From Erodium maritimum (lineage: Eukaryota; Streptophyta; Magnoliopsida; Geraniales; Geraniaceae): a DNA stretch of 64,000 nt. The stretch spans positions 123,562,715-123,626,714 of the forward strand of contig OY997588.1 in NCBI GenBank assembly GCA_963921825.1, in the 5' to 3' direction. The notes under the pieces were generated by a model, which saw only the letters and a list, made by a program, of their open reading frames with translations, made no database searches and was not told the DNA's origin. Numbering within the stretch: the first letter of the stretch is position 1; the number at the start of each line of letters is the position of its first letter. Positions 1 through 11,834 of the stretch are shown piece by piece. Made by a program: the position numbers and the translations under genes.

Positions 1-100
1 GTATGCAGAAATATCACCACACCAAGAAGGGTGTTGGCTGACAAAATAGTTTCGGGCATCGGCCATGTCAGCCACTTGGTCGGTGATATTCAACGTCATC
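1..100. other. Left flank of the Tekay insertion, degenerate repeat DNA
   Basis: No gene is visible. The last five bases (tcatc, 96-100) recur at 14854-14858 just after the retrotransposon, so this sequence was once continuous with 14859 onward. The joined flanks share motifs such as ttggtcg and ggtcaac. These suggest an old DNA-transposon remnant, possibly CACTA-like, but no terminal sequence confirms that. Confidence 0.4.
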
Positions 101-2947
101 ATGTTGGCTTAATTGGGCCGTTTCCTTTCATTTAAGTATAATATTGAAGGAAGTCAAATTTGGTCAAAATCGGACTTGTTATCAACTAAAACAATATTAA
201 TTATTGTGCTGGAAAATAATTTGGGAAGCTAGATGACCTACTTGGACACTTGTCATTATTTGGTTAGAAGAGAGAAAAGGGAGTGGTCTTGGACCACTTT
301 ACCCTCCTAAAAGCCCCTACAAGGAAAAACATCTAAAGGGCTTTTAGTCATTAACCATCTCTAGGTCTTATATGGAATTGGAAGACCAAAAACCATTTCA
401 TTTTGTGTTGTAGCCGAAAATTGGAGGAGAAGAGAAAGAGAGGAGCTCCCATGGAGTCTTGAAGAAGAAGCAAAGGAAAAAGGGGCAACTTGAGGCCATT
501 CCCTACCTATTCCTTCTCCAAATCATCATCATCATCTCCATCTCACTCTCCTAAAGGTAATGGAACTAGCTACATCTCTTTTCCATTCATCTCATCTCTT
601 GGGTTTTGGTTTGGGTTTTGCTAGAAGTTGTTGGATTTGATTGATATGAGGTTAGATGATGTTGCTAAGAAGCTTTGATGGGTTTTTGATGGAAGACTTT
701 GGGTTTAATAGAGTTTTTGATTTGATTTTGATTTGGAGAATCCTTGGAAACTTGTTTATTTGTTGATTCCTACCATGGGTAGAGGAGTTTTGGAGGTTTT
801 TGACTGTTTTGAGAGTTGGAGATGGTTAAAAATGGAGTTTGGTAGTGGATTTTCGGAGAAAAGGAGCTGGAGGTTGAAGAAGGGCGAATCTGCCCTGGAG
901 CGTCACGGATCCGTGACGGATTCCGTGACGGGCGACGTCACGGCTCCGTGAGGGAGACCGTGACGGCACACGTCACTGCTCCGTGACGACTCCCGTGAGG
1001 GTCGGTGTCACGGCTCCGTGACAGTGTCCGTGACCGAACAGTCTGGGGGGTTTTGAAGGGTTTCTCCACCGTTTTGATCTTGTTTTGGAGCTAACCTTTT
1101 GGAAGGGTTTTGGGGACTTTAGTTACTGTTAAGTAGGACCTAATTAGGGTTGTTTTGTGTTCAAAGACCAGAAGAGCTTGAAGAACGAAGTCCTTGCCGG
1201 TACCCGTGTGAAGAACGGTGTGGTTTACTATCGTTTGTGACATCATAGTGTTGAGAGGAAGACCGCGAGGTAGGAAAAGTCTTAATTTCTTAATTAACGC
1301 TTAGTATGCATGATTAGGATAATAAAATCGGAAAGGTCCTAGAATTTCCTATAGGATGCGAATAACTAGAATAATCGTATTTCAATTACTAATAAATGGA
1401 TGAGTCTAGTATGCATGCTTAGGACAATGACAATTAGTGAACTGTGCTTTCAATACTTGAGAAATTGATTTACTGGTAGAGAGGCTGTGAAGAGCTCTCA
1501 GATTAGTTGTGTGCTAGGTTCACATGCTTGGTTGCTAATTACTAGGATAACTTAAGAGTCTAATGAAACTAGATTATCTTGTATGATTGAATGCTAAATG
1601 GTTCGTTCACATGATGATTGACTGGTTGAATGCATAATTGGTTGATTGAGTGTTTATGTTGTTATAATTGTTGATTGCACGGATGATCGAGTATGACTGG
1701 TTATGCCACGGGGTACAATAAGGTGATCGATGTACCGTTGGTTCGTGACAAGTAAGCTTACGGTAAGTATGGAGTGCATTGGGTGTCTTGTTGTGATGAA
1801 AGGGTGACTTGTTGAGTGTTGATTGGTGACCCAGTTCTAGTGTTTTCCCTATCCTTATTCTTGTTTGCATTGCTTGTTTAGTCGGTACTACACCGGGAGG
1901 GGGGGGGGGGTGTAATCCGGTGCCGTGGTAAAGGTGGAGTTTGACAGATACAGTGAGATATTGGTTGAGAATTGGAGCCTGAGGGCATTGATTACTGGAT
2001 ACTACAAATATTGATTATTGGCAGATCCTGCGGGATATTTATTGATTATTGGCAGATCCTGCGGGACATTTATTGATTATTGGTAGATCCTGCGGGACAT
2101 TTATTGATTATGAGCAGATCCTGCGGGATATTATTTGGGTTACTTCTTGAGAGATGGTTATTAAGGCTCCACCCAAGGTTGTGCGTCCCTGTGGAGCACT
2201 AACTTGGTTCCCTATGACTTATGGTCCTTTGCAGGCATTTCTGGGAATCCCGATGATAAGCGCCCATTTGGGATTGTTTTCAGTGTCCCAACGCATGTGC
2301 GTCCTCTGGACCGAGGGAAAATCTGATATGACATGGATACTCTGGTGGATCGGAATTATGGGAACCGAGGTGATCCCAGAATCTATCCATGGAACGGAGG
2401 CTTGAGAAAGCGAGTGGTTGGCATGATATTAAATACTCCCATTTTACTCTTATCTTTTCGTTATGGAACTTTTATGAACTCTTTCAAATTACGGTTATCT
2501 TCAAGGGTGCGATATTGCTTGATTATATAATTCATTCCTTCGTACTACTTGGTTAATCTTATTATTATGCTTTTATCTATCCGTTTGAATAGTTTAAGTA
2601 TTGATCTAAAGGTGGAGTTATTGAGATTTTTCCTACTGAGCGTAAGCTCATCCCCTTTGTTTCTCTTACTGTTTAACAGGAGTACCAGACGTCTAGAGTG
2701 GGCGAGGCTTGGGAGCTTCAGTTCCTTTTGGGATTCGTTTTGGACTTATGTTGCTCTTTTCTGTTAAACATTTTATATCTTACTGTGTTCTACGAGCTGT
2801 GACTCATGGAGGATTTCGAACATTTACTTAGATTATTTTGATGTTTTTTTATGAGAATCGAGCACTTTTATCGATCGTTTATTCTTTATTTTATTTTAAC
2901 TTGAGACGCGTCTCGAATCCGGTCAAAACTGGATTTTGGGCGTGACA
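101..2947 (+). repeat. Left LTR of the Tekay element
   Basis: This copy matches 11961-14853 almost base for base and ends in cgtgaca. It contains a palindromic CGTCACGG-type array (about 898-1035), a G-run near 1905 and four to five copies of a roughly 30-bp unit built on gcagatcctgcgggat (about 2010-2130). Short ORFs such as the 72-codon one at 733-951 recur identically in the right LTR and have no sign of being genes. Confidence 0.9.
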
Positions 2948-2950
2948 ATT

Positions 2951-2963
2951 TGGTATCAGAGCC
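2951..2963 (+). promoter_or_regulatory. tRNA primer-binding site of the Tekay element
   Basis: The sequence tggtatcagagcc starts three bases after the left LTR. It matches the 3' end complement of initiator methionine tRNA used by most plant LTR retrotransposons. Confidence 0.85.
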
Positions 2964-4135
2964 TGGTTTCATTTAAAACAGGTAGAAATTTTCGAACTGT
3001 TTTCAAAACCTCGAGTTAGGAAGTCTAAGTCGAGTACTCAGTGATGCGAAATTAAACACGTTGATGCATAGAGTAAGAACGACTCGAGTCTTACGGTTTA
3101 TTTGGTTACTTAATTTTGAACTCCTCTTACTATAACGGTTATGCCGCTTGAGTGGTACCCTTACCTTATTGATTGTAAGATGCAGGGATCGGTGAAACCG
3201 ATTGGTTGAGATCGGTATTGGGTCAACGAGCAATGACTGAACCGTTATATGATGCTTGTTGAGTAGAGTGTTTGTTTGATTAAGTGTATTACCACTGTAG
3301 TTGGTTATTTCGGGGTGTTAAAGTTGAGGGATTAATTGACTGAAGTATTGACGAGGTTGGAGATTGGATTTGTTAGAGTATTACTGTCGAAGCAGTGTTT
3401 AATCGAAGAGTGGAGTGATGGAAGAATCAGATGGTTATGATTTTGAAATGGGTTGAGTATTGCATTGGTTGTGGTATTGGGACTCGTCTATTAATGTAAC
3501 CTTGAAGGGTGTGACCAACCTAGGGTAACTTTTAAAAAGGAATCGAACTTGAGTAATTTGGCACCCCGTGATTGTGGTGTGAACTTGCAGAGCACGAGAA
3601 CTCTTTGATTGGAATGACTTGTGGAAATTTTTTGGTAATTGTCCCGCTTAAGCGGAGGGTTAGTGGAAAATATAAATAGGTCATGCCGAATTTTCTGTAA
3701 AACTAAATTGATGGTTCTATCACGAGTTGACACAGGGCGCCACTGTAGTCAAACGTGATAGTGAGATGTCAAGTGGTTACAACGAGGTTCGGGGACGCCT
3801 GAACCAAGTTGTAACGATGCGAGATCGACTCGATTATTTTGATTAAAGATAAGTAACTTGAGGAAAGAGAAAAGCGGTGATAAGAGGATTAAGGACTTAA
3901 TTTCAAACGCTTTGCTTGTGCTTTCCACTCTATTGATGGGTGTGTTTATGTGTGAATTGTGCCTCCTGTGGGAGTTGGTTGCTTTACTTGGTTGTTGTGT
4001 GAGACGCACGAGGTGCGGACTTCTCTGTCTATATAAATACTATATACGACTTATATACTTATCCCTGATCCAATTAGGATCCATCGAGACGAACGAGAAC
4101 GTCCCTTTTTCTTAAATCGCTTCGATAATGTTATT
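2964..4135 (+). other. Untranslated leader between primer-binding site and gag
   Basis: This is internal retrotransposon sequence with no ORF that resembles a known protein. It is read as the leader of the Tekay genomic RNA. Nothing else is visible in it. Confidence 0.55.
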
Positions 4136-5440
4136 TTGGAGCTTGAACTGTGCGTATTACTGCAGCAATCTTTTGTGATGTCACGTGTCTACGTTCCGAG
4201 AGGTACCCGGAGTCGCCCAACTTTGGGGCAGAGTCAGTCACCAGCTGTTGGACTGGCAGGGGCAGCAAGTGCCCAGGGTGCTGCTCCCACAGAGCACCAG
4301 AGCTTTGAGGAGGGACCGTTAGGGTCACCAGTGAGAGATACCCCAGTCGCAGAGCCGACACAGGCTACCCCTATTGATGAGGTGGTACGCGCAGTACTAG
4401 CAGCACTCAGTGCTCAGCAGGGGACCGCAGCACCGGTGCCAGAGCCCGTGTCTGCTACTGAGACAGTCATCGTAGAGAGGCCAGGACAGATGGATAGCTA
4501 CACGGCCCAAGCACTTCGTGATTTTCGTCGTTTGGGTACACCGATCTTTTCTGGGAGTGCCGACTCAGAGGCAGCAGTTTTATGGTTGGAGCGGATCACT
4601 CGCAACCTTGATACGTCCGGCATTTCTGAGGGACGTCTGAGAGTTTCCTTCTCCACCTTCCAGCGTGAGGGTGAGGCTTTTTACTTGTGGCAGTCTGTGC
4701 AAGCCAGAGTTGGTGAGGATTTTGAGCTCTTCAGTCAGCTGTTCCTGGAGCAGTACTTTCCGCGATCGGTTTGGGATGACCGACGCCAGCAGTTCATGGA
4801 TCTGCGGCAGAGGGGGGTGACAGTAGCTGAGTATGCGGCGAGGTTCTTATCCTTGTCCCGCTTCGCACCCGAGATGGTGTAGACTGAGGACAGTCGTTGC
4901 AGACGGTTTGAGCGAGCACTCCTCCCTGCTATTGCGGACCGGATTATTGTTTTGAGGACATAGTTGTACTCTAACTTGCTTGATCAGGCCTTAGCAGTAG
5001 AGAGACACTTCCGAGAGACTGCCAGAGAGCGAGACGTTAGGCCGAGACCGAGTGGGTTTCTCAGACCATTAGAGCGGCGTGATGCTAGACGGCAGAGGAC
5101 TTCTGGACACTTCCAGCCTTAGTTTCAGCAGAGTGGTATGCGCAGAGGAGCAGCAGTAGCATCAGTCGGACCCGCTCCGGTGACGCAGTTCTGCCCTACA
5201 TGCAGACAGCAGGGACACTTGGCCCGAGACTGCCCGAGAGGCAGAGGACTCGCAGAGCGGCAGATGGATCGTCCATAGGGGGTTGTTGAGCGGTAGCGTG
5301 TTGATGATCGGACTTGTTACCAGTGCGGCCAGCATGGACATTTGTCTTTCGCTTGTCCTGACCAGGTCGGGTTGTACCTCCACCGAGGCCACAGCAGGCA
5401 CAGCCTCGTCAGACACCTCCCGGCCGATCCCGACAGGCAC
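4136..5440 (+). mobile_element. gag region of the Tekay element (capsid-like domain and zinc knuckles)
   Basis: The encoded sequence has the plant Ty3-gypsy capsid-like signature: a TPIFSG-type block, then VLWLERI, and farther on FYLW and FLEQYFP motifs (about 4530-4800). Two CCHC zinc-knuckle patterns follow (CPTCRQQGHLARDC near 5192 and CYQCGQHGHLSFAC near 5315). In the family this protein packages element RNA into particles. It reads as a fossil and is broken in more than one place. The minus-strand Tekay copy begins directly after it at 5445. Confidence 0.8.
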
Positions 5441-5444
5441 ATCT

Positions 5445-7985
5445 TGTCACGCCCCAAATCCGGTTATCGCCCGGACTTGAGGCATGATGAGTAATAGAAG
5501 ACAATAAAATAATAAAATCACATTTAAATCCTGAAAACCTCCAATAAAAAGGCTCCAATCCACATGATCTAGTTTAAACAAGAATAACCCTCCAGGGGTG
5601 TAATAATATATCTCCACAAAATCTGGTTCAACATAAATAAAGATAGAAACGAAGTCTCTAATGACACCCACACCGAGAAGCTCCCGAGCCTCTACACCTC
5701 TATCAAGCCTGTAAACACAACAATAAACTCGTAGGGGTGAGCTTGCGCTCAGTAGGGAAAACACATAACAAGATGGACCTTCAACTCAATAAGGTCAACA
5801 ATAAAGTCAACCAAAAACATCTTAACAAACACAGGTAATAGATAAATCAACCAATGCCGTGGCACATGAAGTCTCCACCCTCCGATCCACATAATGTGTC
5901 CTCTCGGATTTTCCCTCAAATCCAGAGGAGACGCATAACATTGAGGCGACCGGAAACAACCCTTCGGGGCGCTTATCATCGGGATTCTCAGAAACGTCTC
6001 CAAGGGATTTTATGTCCTCGGGAACCAAGGTATTACTCCCATAGGGAGCATACACTTGGACAATTTAATAATAAGCAGTTAATAATTGAATACGCACTCA
6101 ACGAACACGAAATAATACAAGCTCAAAAACCACCGATTCAATTCCACACATGGCTCACACATCACCAATTCACCACCACAAACAGTACACGTATCACGCA
6201 AACATAGCACACCAATCACACAATCCCAACTTACCGTTCACTTACTAGTTTCGAACCACCGGGGCATCGATCACCTGATTGCACCGCTCGGTACAACCAG
6301 TCATACTCGATGCTCCAAACAACCATTCAAGTAAATCAAGTAATCATTCGAATGCAATCAACGAGCAAGTACGAGTATAATCAACAAATCATAAAAACCT
6401 TCAAAAGAGCATTTACACATGCAAATCCACTAGTTTCATTAGACTCTTTAGCTTATCCACTAAGCAATCAACAACCAAGCATGAGATCCTAACACGCAAC
6501 TAATCCGAGGGCTTTGCCAAGGCTCCTCTACCAGACAATCAAATCCCAAGTATTGAAAGTGAATTACACTAGTGAATGGCATCCTAATCGGTCACCACTA
6601 GACACTTCCGGTTATTAGAAAATGAAAGGCGATTATGCTAGTTATTCGCATCCCACAGGCATTTCTAGGACCTTTTCCAGTTTTATTAACCTAACATGCA
6701 TACTAAGCATCATAAACGAGAGGTTAAGGCTTTCCCTACCTCAAGGTCCTCCTCTTCAACACTTTGATGAAGCCCGGTGATCACCACTTCGCTCTTCACT
6801 CGGGTCCCGGTGTGATCCTTGCTCCTCTAGCTCGATCCCCAAAGTCTTGGACACAAAGAAACGATAATTAGACTCCACTTAAACAGCAAGAAAGGCTCCC
6901 AAAACCCTTCCAAAGTTCAGCTCAAAACCAAGATGCAAAACCCTCAAGAAACCCTCACCCTGGTCTGCCACGGACCTGGTCACGGATCCGTGACGTTAAC
7001 CCTCACGGTTACCATCACGGAGCCGTGACGAGTGCCGTCACGGACTCCCTCACGGAGCCGTGACGTCGCCCGTCACGGGATCCGTCATGGATCCGTGGCG
7101 CACCAGGGCAGTTTCGCCCTTCTTCAACCTCCAGCTCGAAATCTCCGAAAAACCACCTTCAAACCCAGAATTTTACCCCTTCCAACTCCCAAAACAGTCC
7201 AAATCCTTTAATACTCCTCTACCCATGGTAGGAATCAACACACAAACAAGTTTCCAATGATTCATCAAATCAAACCCACTTCAAAAGTTCCAACAAACTA
7301 TTGAATTCTCAACAAAAACCCAACAAGCTTCTCATCAACAACATCTCCCACCATTTCTACTCAAACCCAACAACATCTAGCAATTTTCACCCAAAACCCA
7401 TGAAAATAGATGAAGAGAAATGAGGATTAGAGAGTTCCATTACCTCTAGAATGTTGAGATGAAGAAGATGCTAGTGGTTTTGAGGAGGGATGGCTAGAGG
7501 AAGACTTCAAGTGGCCTCTTCTTCCTTGATTTTCCTTCAAAGCTCCATGGGAGCTCTTCTCCCTTGCTCCTCCTCTAAATTTCGGCTACACCAGTGCAAA
7601 AATGAATTGATTTTGCTTCTCCAATCCCATATAATACCTAGATGTAGCAAAGACCTAAAAGCCCTTGAGCTAGATTCCCTTGTAGTAGCTTTTGGGAGGG
7701 TAAAAGGGACTATGACTATCCCTTTTTCTCTCTTTCAACCAAAAGAAGACAAGCGTCCACCTAGGTCATTTAATTTTCCAAAATAATTTCCAGCACTTTT
7801 AAAACATAATGCTTTAGTCGATAAAAAGTCTAGTTTTGACCAAAATTGACTTTATCCAATATTATACTCAAACGAAAGGGATTTCTCCCCTGAAGCCAAC
7901 CGTGATAATGGCCAATTCGTTTGGGTTCCGGAAAAGTCCTGAGTGACTTCCGGAGTCACTGGTTCGACCGGAAGCGGGTCTTACA
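5445..7985 (-). repeat. LTR of the nested minus-strand Tekay copy
   Basis: Read on the minus strand it starts tgtaagacccgc and ends ggggcgtgaca, the termini of this LTR family. It carries a palindromic CGTCACGG-type array at about 6967-7100, the counterpart of the arrays in the outer LTRs. No host gene is visible. Small ORFs in it look like chance. Confidence 0.85.
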
Positions 7986-9890
7986 ATCTACCCCCCTTAA
8001 AGAAATTTCGTCCTCGAAATTAAAAGCAAGGTACCTCAATGTCGAACAGGTGGGGATACTTCACGCGGATCTCATCCTCGCGCTCCCAAGTGGATCCTGC
8101 TCCCTGATGTCCCCACTGTACTAGTACCAACGGAATCGTCTTGTTCCGCAGGATCTTCTCCTTCGTACCCAAAATCTCAACGGGCTGCTCCTCATAGGTG
8201 ACATCATCTGCTACCTCGATGTCTGACCACTCAATGATGTGCGAAGGGTCTGCTATGTACTTCCGCAGTTGGGACACATGGAAAACGTTATGCACATTCC
8301 CAACCTGCGGTGGCAAGGCCAACCGATAAGCTACAACTCCAATCTTCTCGAACACATCAAATGGTCCGATGAAACGCGGTGCTAGCTTGCCCCCGCTGCG
8401 GTTAAACCGCACCAGACCCTTCTTCGGGCTCACCCTCAGAAACACATGCTCCCCGACCATGAACTCAAGTGGTCTACGACGCCTATCTGCGTAGCTCTTC
8501 TGCCGACTCTGCGCGGTCTTCAGCCGCTCTCTAATCAAGGTGACCTTCTCGGTTGTCTCCCTGATCATGTCTGGCCCGAGTAAGCTCCGGTCCCCAACCT
8601 CAGCCCAACACACCGGCGATCTACAAGGTCTGCCATATAGGGCCTCAAAAGGTGCCATACCAATGCTGGACTGGTAACTGTTGTTGTAGGCAAACTCTGC
8701 TAAAGGCAAATGGTCCTCCCATGATCCCTGAAAGTCAAGCACACACGCCCGAAGCATGTCCTCTAGAATCTGAATGGTGCGCTCTGACTGTCCATCTGTC
8801 TCAGGATGGTAAGCTGTACTCAACAATACCTCAGTGCCCAAGGCCTTCTGTAGACTCTTCCAGAACCTGGATGTGAAACGAGGGTCTCTATCCGATACCA
8901 CTGACACTGGTACACCGTGCAGACGAACAATCTCCCTGACGTACAAACGACCCAACATGTCCACCGAATCAGTCAACCTCATACCCAGAAAGTGGGCCGA
9001 CTTGGTCAGTCGATCAACCACCACCCAAACAGCGTCTTGCCCCTTCGACGATCTGGGCAACCCACACAAAATCCATAGTCACATGCTCCCACTTCCACTC
9101 GGAGATCGGCAAAGGCTGTAGCAAGCCTGCGGGACGCATGTGCTCGGCCTTCACCTGTTGGCAGGTGAGGCATCGAGAAACGAAATCTGCAACTGCCCCA
9201 CGCATCCCACTCCACCAAAACTGTCGTCGCATGTCTCTATACATCTTGTTGCCACCGGGGTGCACAACCAGACGGGAGTCGCAATACAGTGTCTCTGCAC
9301 TCACTGGTACAAACAGTCGTCCTCTAAAGCGGATGCCCTGATCGGTGCCCATCTCTCAACCCTCGAGCTCGGCACCCTCTGTCAATCTCTCACGTATCCC
9401 TGCTGTCTCGGCGTCCTCGGTCTGTGCCTCTAACACTCGAGCAAAAAGTGTGGGCTGAGCCACTAAGGCACACAAGGCCATACTCTCTGTGACCTCCTCC
9501 AACTCCAGTCTGAATAAGCTCAACTGCTCCAGCATGTCCCACTCTCGGACTGCCATGCTGGCAACGCAGTGACTCGACTTCCTGCTCAAAGCATCGGCGA
9601 CCACGTTCGCCTTGTCCGGATGATAGAGCAACTCGAAGTCATACTCTTCAAGTAGCTCCATCCATCGCCTTTGGCGCATGTTCAGATCACGCTGCGAGAA
9701 GATATACTTGAGGCTCTTGTGGTCTGAAAACACCCTGAACTTCTCACCGTACAAATAATGTCTCCAGCTCTTCAGCGCAAATACTACTGCTGCTAGCTCC
9801 AGATCATGGGTCGGGTAGTTGCGCTCATGCACCTTCAACTTCCTCGAGCCGTAAGCAACCACCTTTCCACCCTGCATCAGAACACAACCT
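7986..9890 (-). mobile_element. pol fragment of the nested Tekay copy: RNase H, integrase, chromodomain-like tail
   Basis: On the minus strand the order is RNase H (about 9880-9570, with [11 protein letters not shown] and ADALSRK), the HHCC zinc-binding region (HPGGNKMYRD and [11 protein letters not shown], about 9270-9130), the integrase core ([11 protein letters not shown] and an [11 protein letters not shown] block), and a chromodomain-like end with [15 protein letters not shown] and TWEREDEIR (about 8260-8030). A purine-rich tract (7986-7999) separates it from the LTR. Predicted protein is close to the plus-strand copy at 9891-11770. It is a fossil with a few breaks. Confidence 0.85.
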
Positions 9891-11834
9891 ATGACGTCTA
9901 TTGTGACGCCTCGGGCGAGGGACTTGGTTGTGTTTTGATGCAGTCCGAGAAGGTAGTTGCCTACGGCTCAAGGCAATTGAAGGTACACGAGCGCAACTAC
10001 CCGACCCATGATCTCGAGCTAGCAGCTGTAGTATTTGCATTGAAGAGTTGGAGACACTATCTGTATGGTGAGCGGTTTAGAGTGTTCTCGGACCACAAGA
10101 GCCTCAAGTATATCTTCTCTCAGTGCGATCTGAACATGCGCCAAAGGCGATGGATGGAGTTGCTTGAGGAGTATGACTTCGAGCTACTCTATCATCCGGG
10201 CAAGGCGAACGTCGTCGCGGATGCTCTGAGCAGGAAGTCAACTCACTGCGTGGCCAACATGGCAGTGCGAGAGTGGAGCATGCTAGAGGAGCTGAGCTCT
10301 TTCAGACTTGAGCTTGAGGAGATCACGGATGGTATGACTTTATGTGCACTGGTGGCTCAACCCACTTTGGTTACTCGGGTGCAAGAGGCACAGGCCGAGG
10401 ATGTTGAGGCAACGGGAATTCGTGAGAGACTGGCAGACGGGGAGAAGATCGATGATTGGGAGTTGAGTGCAGATCAGGGTCTTCGTTTTAGAGGACGACT
10501 ATTTGTACCCCGAGGATGTAGGGACACCGTGTTGAGAGAGTGTCACCACTCCCGGCTTGCAGTGCACCCCGGTGGCACCAAGATGTATAGAGACATCCGA
10601 CGACAGTTCTGGTGGAGGGGAATGCGCAAGGCAGTCGCAGTTTTCGTTTCGAGGTGCCTTACCTGTCAGCAGGTGAAGGCGGAGCATCAGCGTCCCGCTG
10701 GCTTACTACAGCCTCTACCAGTTTCTGAGTGGAAGTTGGAACATGTGACCATGGACTTTGTGAGTGGACTACCGAGGTCGTCCAAGGGGCACGATGCTAT
10801 TTGGGTCGTGGTTGATCGACTGACCCAGTCGACACATTTTCTAGCTATGAGGATGACGAATACTGTGGACATGTTGGGACGGTTGTATGTCAGGGAGATT
10901 ATTCGTCTACATGGAGTACCGGTGTCAGTAGTATCTGATAGGGACCCTCGTTTCACATTCAGATTCTAGAAGAGCCTACAGAAGGCTTTGGGGACTGAGG
11001 TACTGTTGAGTACAGCTTACCATCTTGAGACAGATGGACAGTCAGAGCGCACCATTCAGATTTTAGAAGACATGCTTCGAGCTTGTGTGCTTGACTTTCA
11101 GGGATCATGGGAGGATCATCCACCTTTGGCAGAGTTCGCTTACAACAACAGTTATCAGTCCAGCATTGGTATGGCACCAGTTATCAGACCGTGTAGGTCG
11201 CCGGTGTGTTGGGTTGAGGTAGGGGACCAGAACTTACTTGGACCAGACATGGTCAGAGAGACAACAGAGAAGGTCACATTGATCAGAGAGCGGTTGAAGA
11301 GCGCACAGAGTCGTCAGAAGAGTTATGCAGACCGACGGCGTAGGCCCCTTGAGTTCCTGGTCGGAGACCACGTATTTCTGAGGGTGAACCCGAAGAAGGG
11401 CCTACTACGATTCAACCGCGGAGGAGGAAAGCTATCCCCGCGCTTCATTGGACCATTTGAGGTCTTAGAGAGGATTGGAGCTGTAGCTTATCGATTAGCC
11501 TTACCACCGCAGCTTGGGAACGTGCATAACGTTTTCCATGTATCCCAACTGCGGAAGTACACGGCAGATCCCTCGCATGTTATCGAGTGGGAAGATATTG
11601 AGGTAGCAGATGATGTCTCTTATGAGGAGTAGCCCATCAGGATTGTGGATACGGGAGAGAAGGTCTTGAGGAAGACTGCCATACCTTTGGTACGAGTACA
11701 GTGGAGGCATCAGGGAGCTGACTCGACCTGGGAGCGAGAGGACGAGATCCGAGAGAAGTACCCCCACTTGTTCGCTCATTGAGGTATGCGTGCTTTTAAA
11801 TTTCGAGGATGAAATTCTTTTAAGGGGGGTAGAT
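9891..11834 (+). mobile_element. pol 3' part of the outer Tekay element: RNase H, integrase, chromodomain-like tail
   Basis: The plus strand carries an RNase H start ([10 protein letters not shown]), [11 protein letters not shown] and ADALSRK, the integrase zinc region ([10 protein letters not shown] and [11 protein letters not shown]), the integrase core and a chromodomain-like tail (SQLRKY near 11550 to WEREDEIRE near 11740). In the family these process and integrate the element DNA. It lies head to head with the minus copy, so 7986-9890 and 9891-11834 form an inverted repeat of about 1.9 kb per arm with almost no spacer. A purine-rich tract (about 11822-11834) precedes the right LTR. It is broken at several points. 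Confidence 0.85.

Larger units (their letters stand above)
5445..9890 (-). mobile_element. Second Tekay element, minus strand, partial, nested in the first
   Basis: This is an LTR (5445-7985) plus adjoining 3' pol sequence (7986-9890) of a sister Tekay copy lying opposite to the outer element. The only LTR seen for this copy is its downstream one. It ends inside the RNase H region, where it abuts the plus-strand RNase H of the host element head to head. The LTR is about 2.5 kb and is clearly related to, but diverged from, the outer 3.0-kb LTR, so the two are members of one family and not a simple duplication. The copy is broken and partial. Confidence 0.85.

Noticed and set aside
733-951. 72-codon ORF, recurring at 12588-12806
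   Set aside because: It lies wholly inside the Tekay LTR in both copies, ends in the palindromic array and resembles no protein. The identity only reflects LTR identity.
8652-9433. Several plus-strand ORFs over the nested Tekay pol
   Set aside because: They are antisense to the minus-strand integrase and RNase H sequence and are shadows of it.
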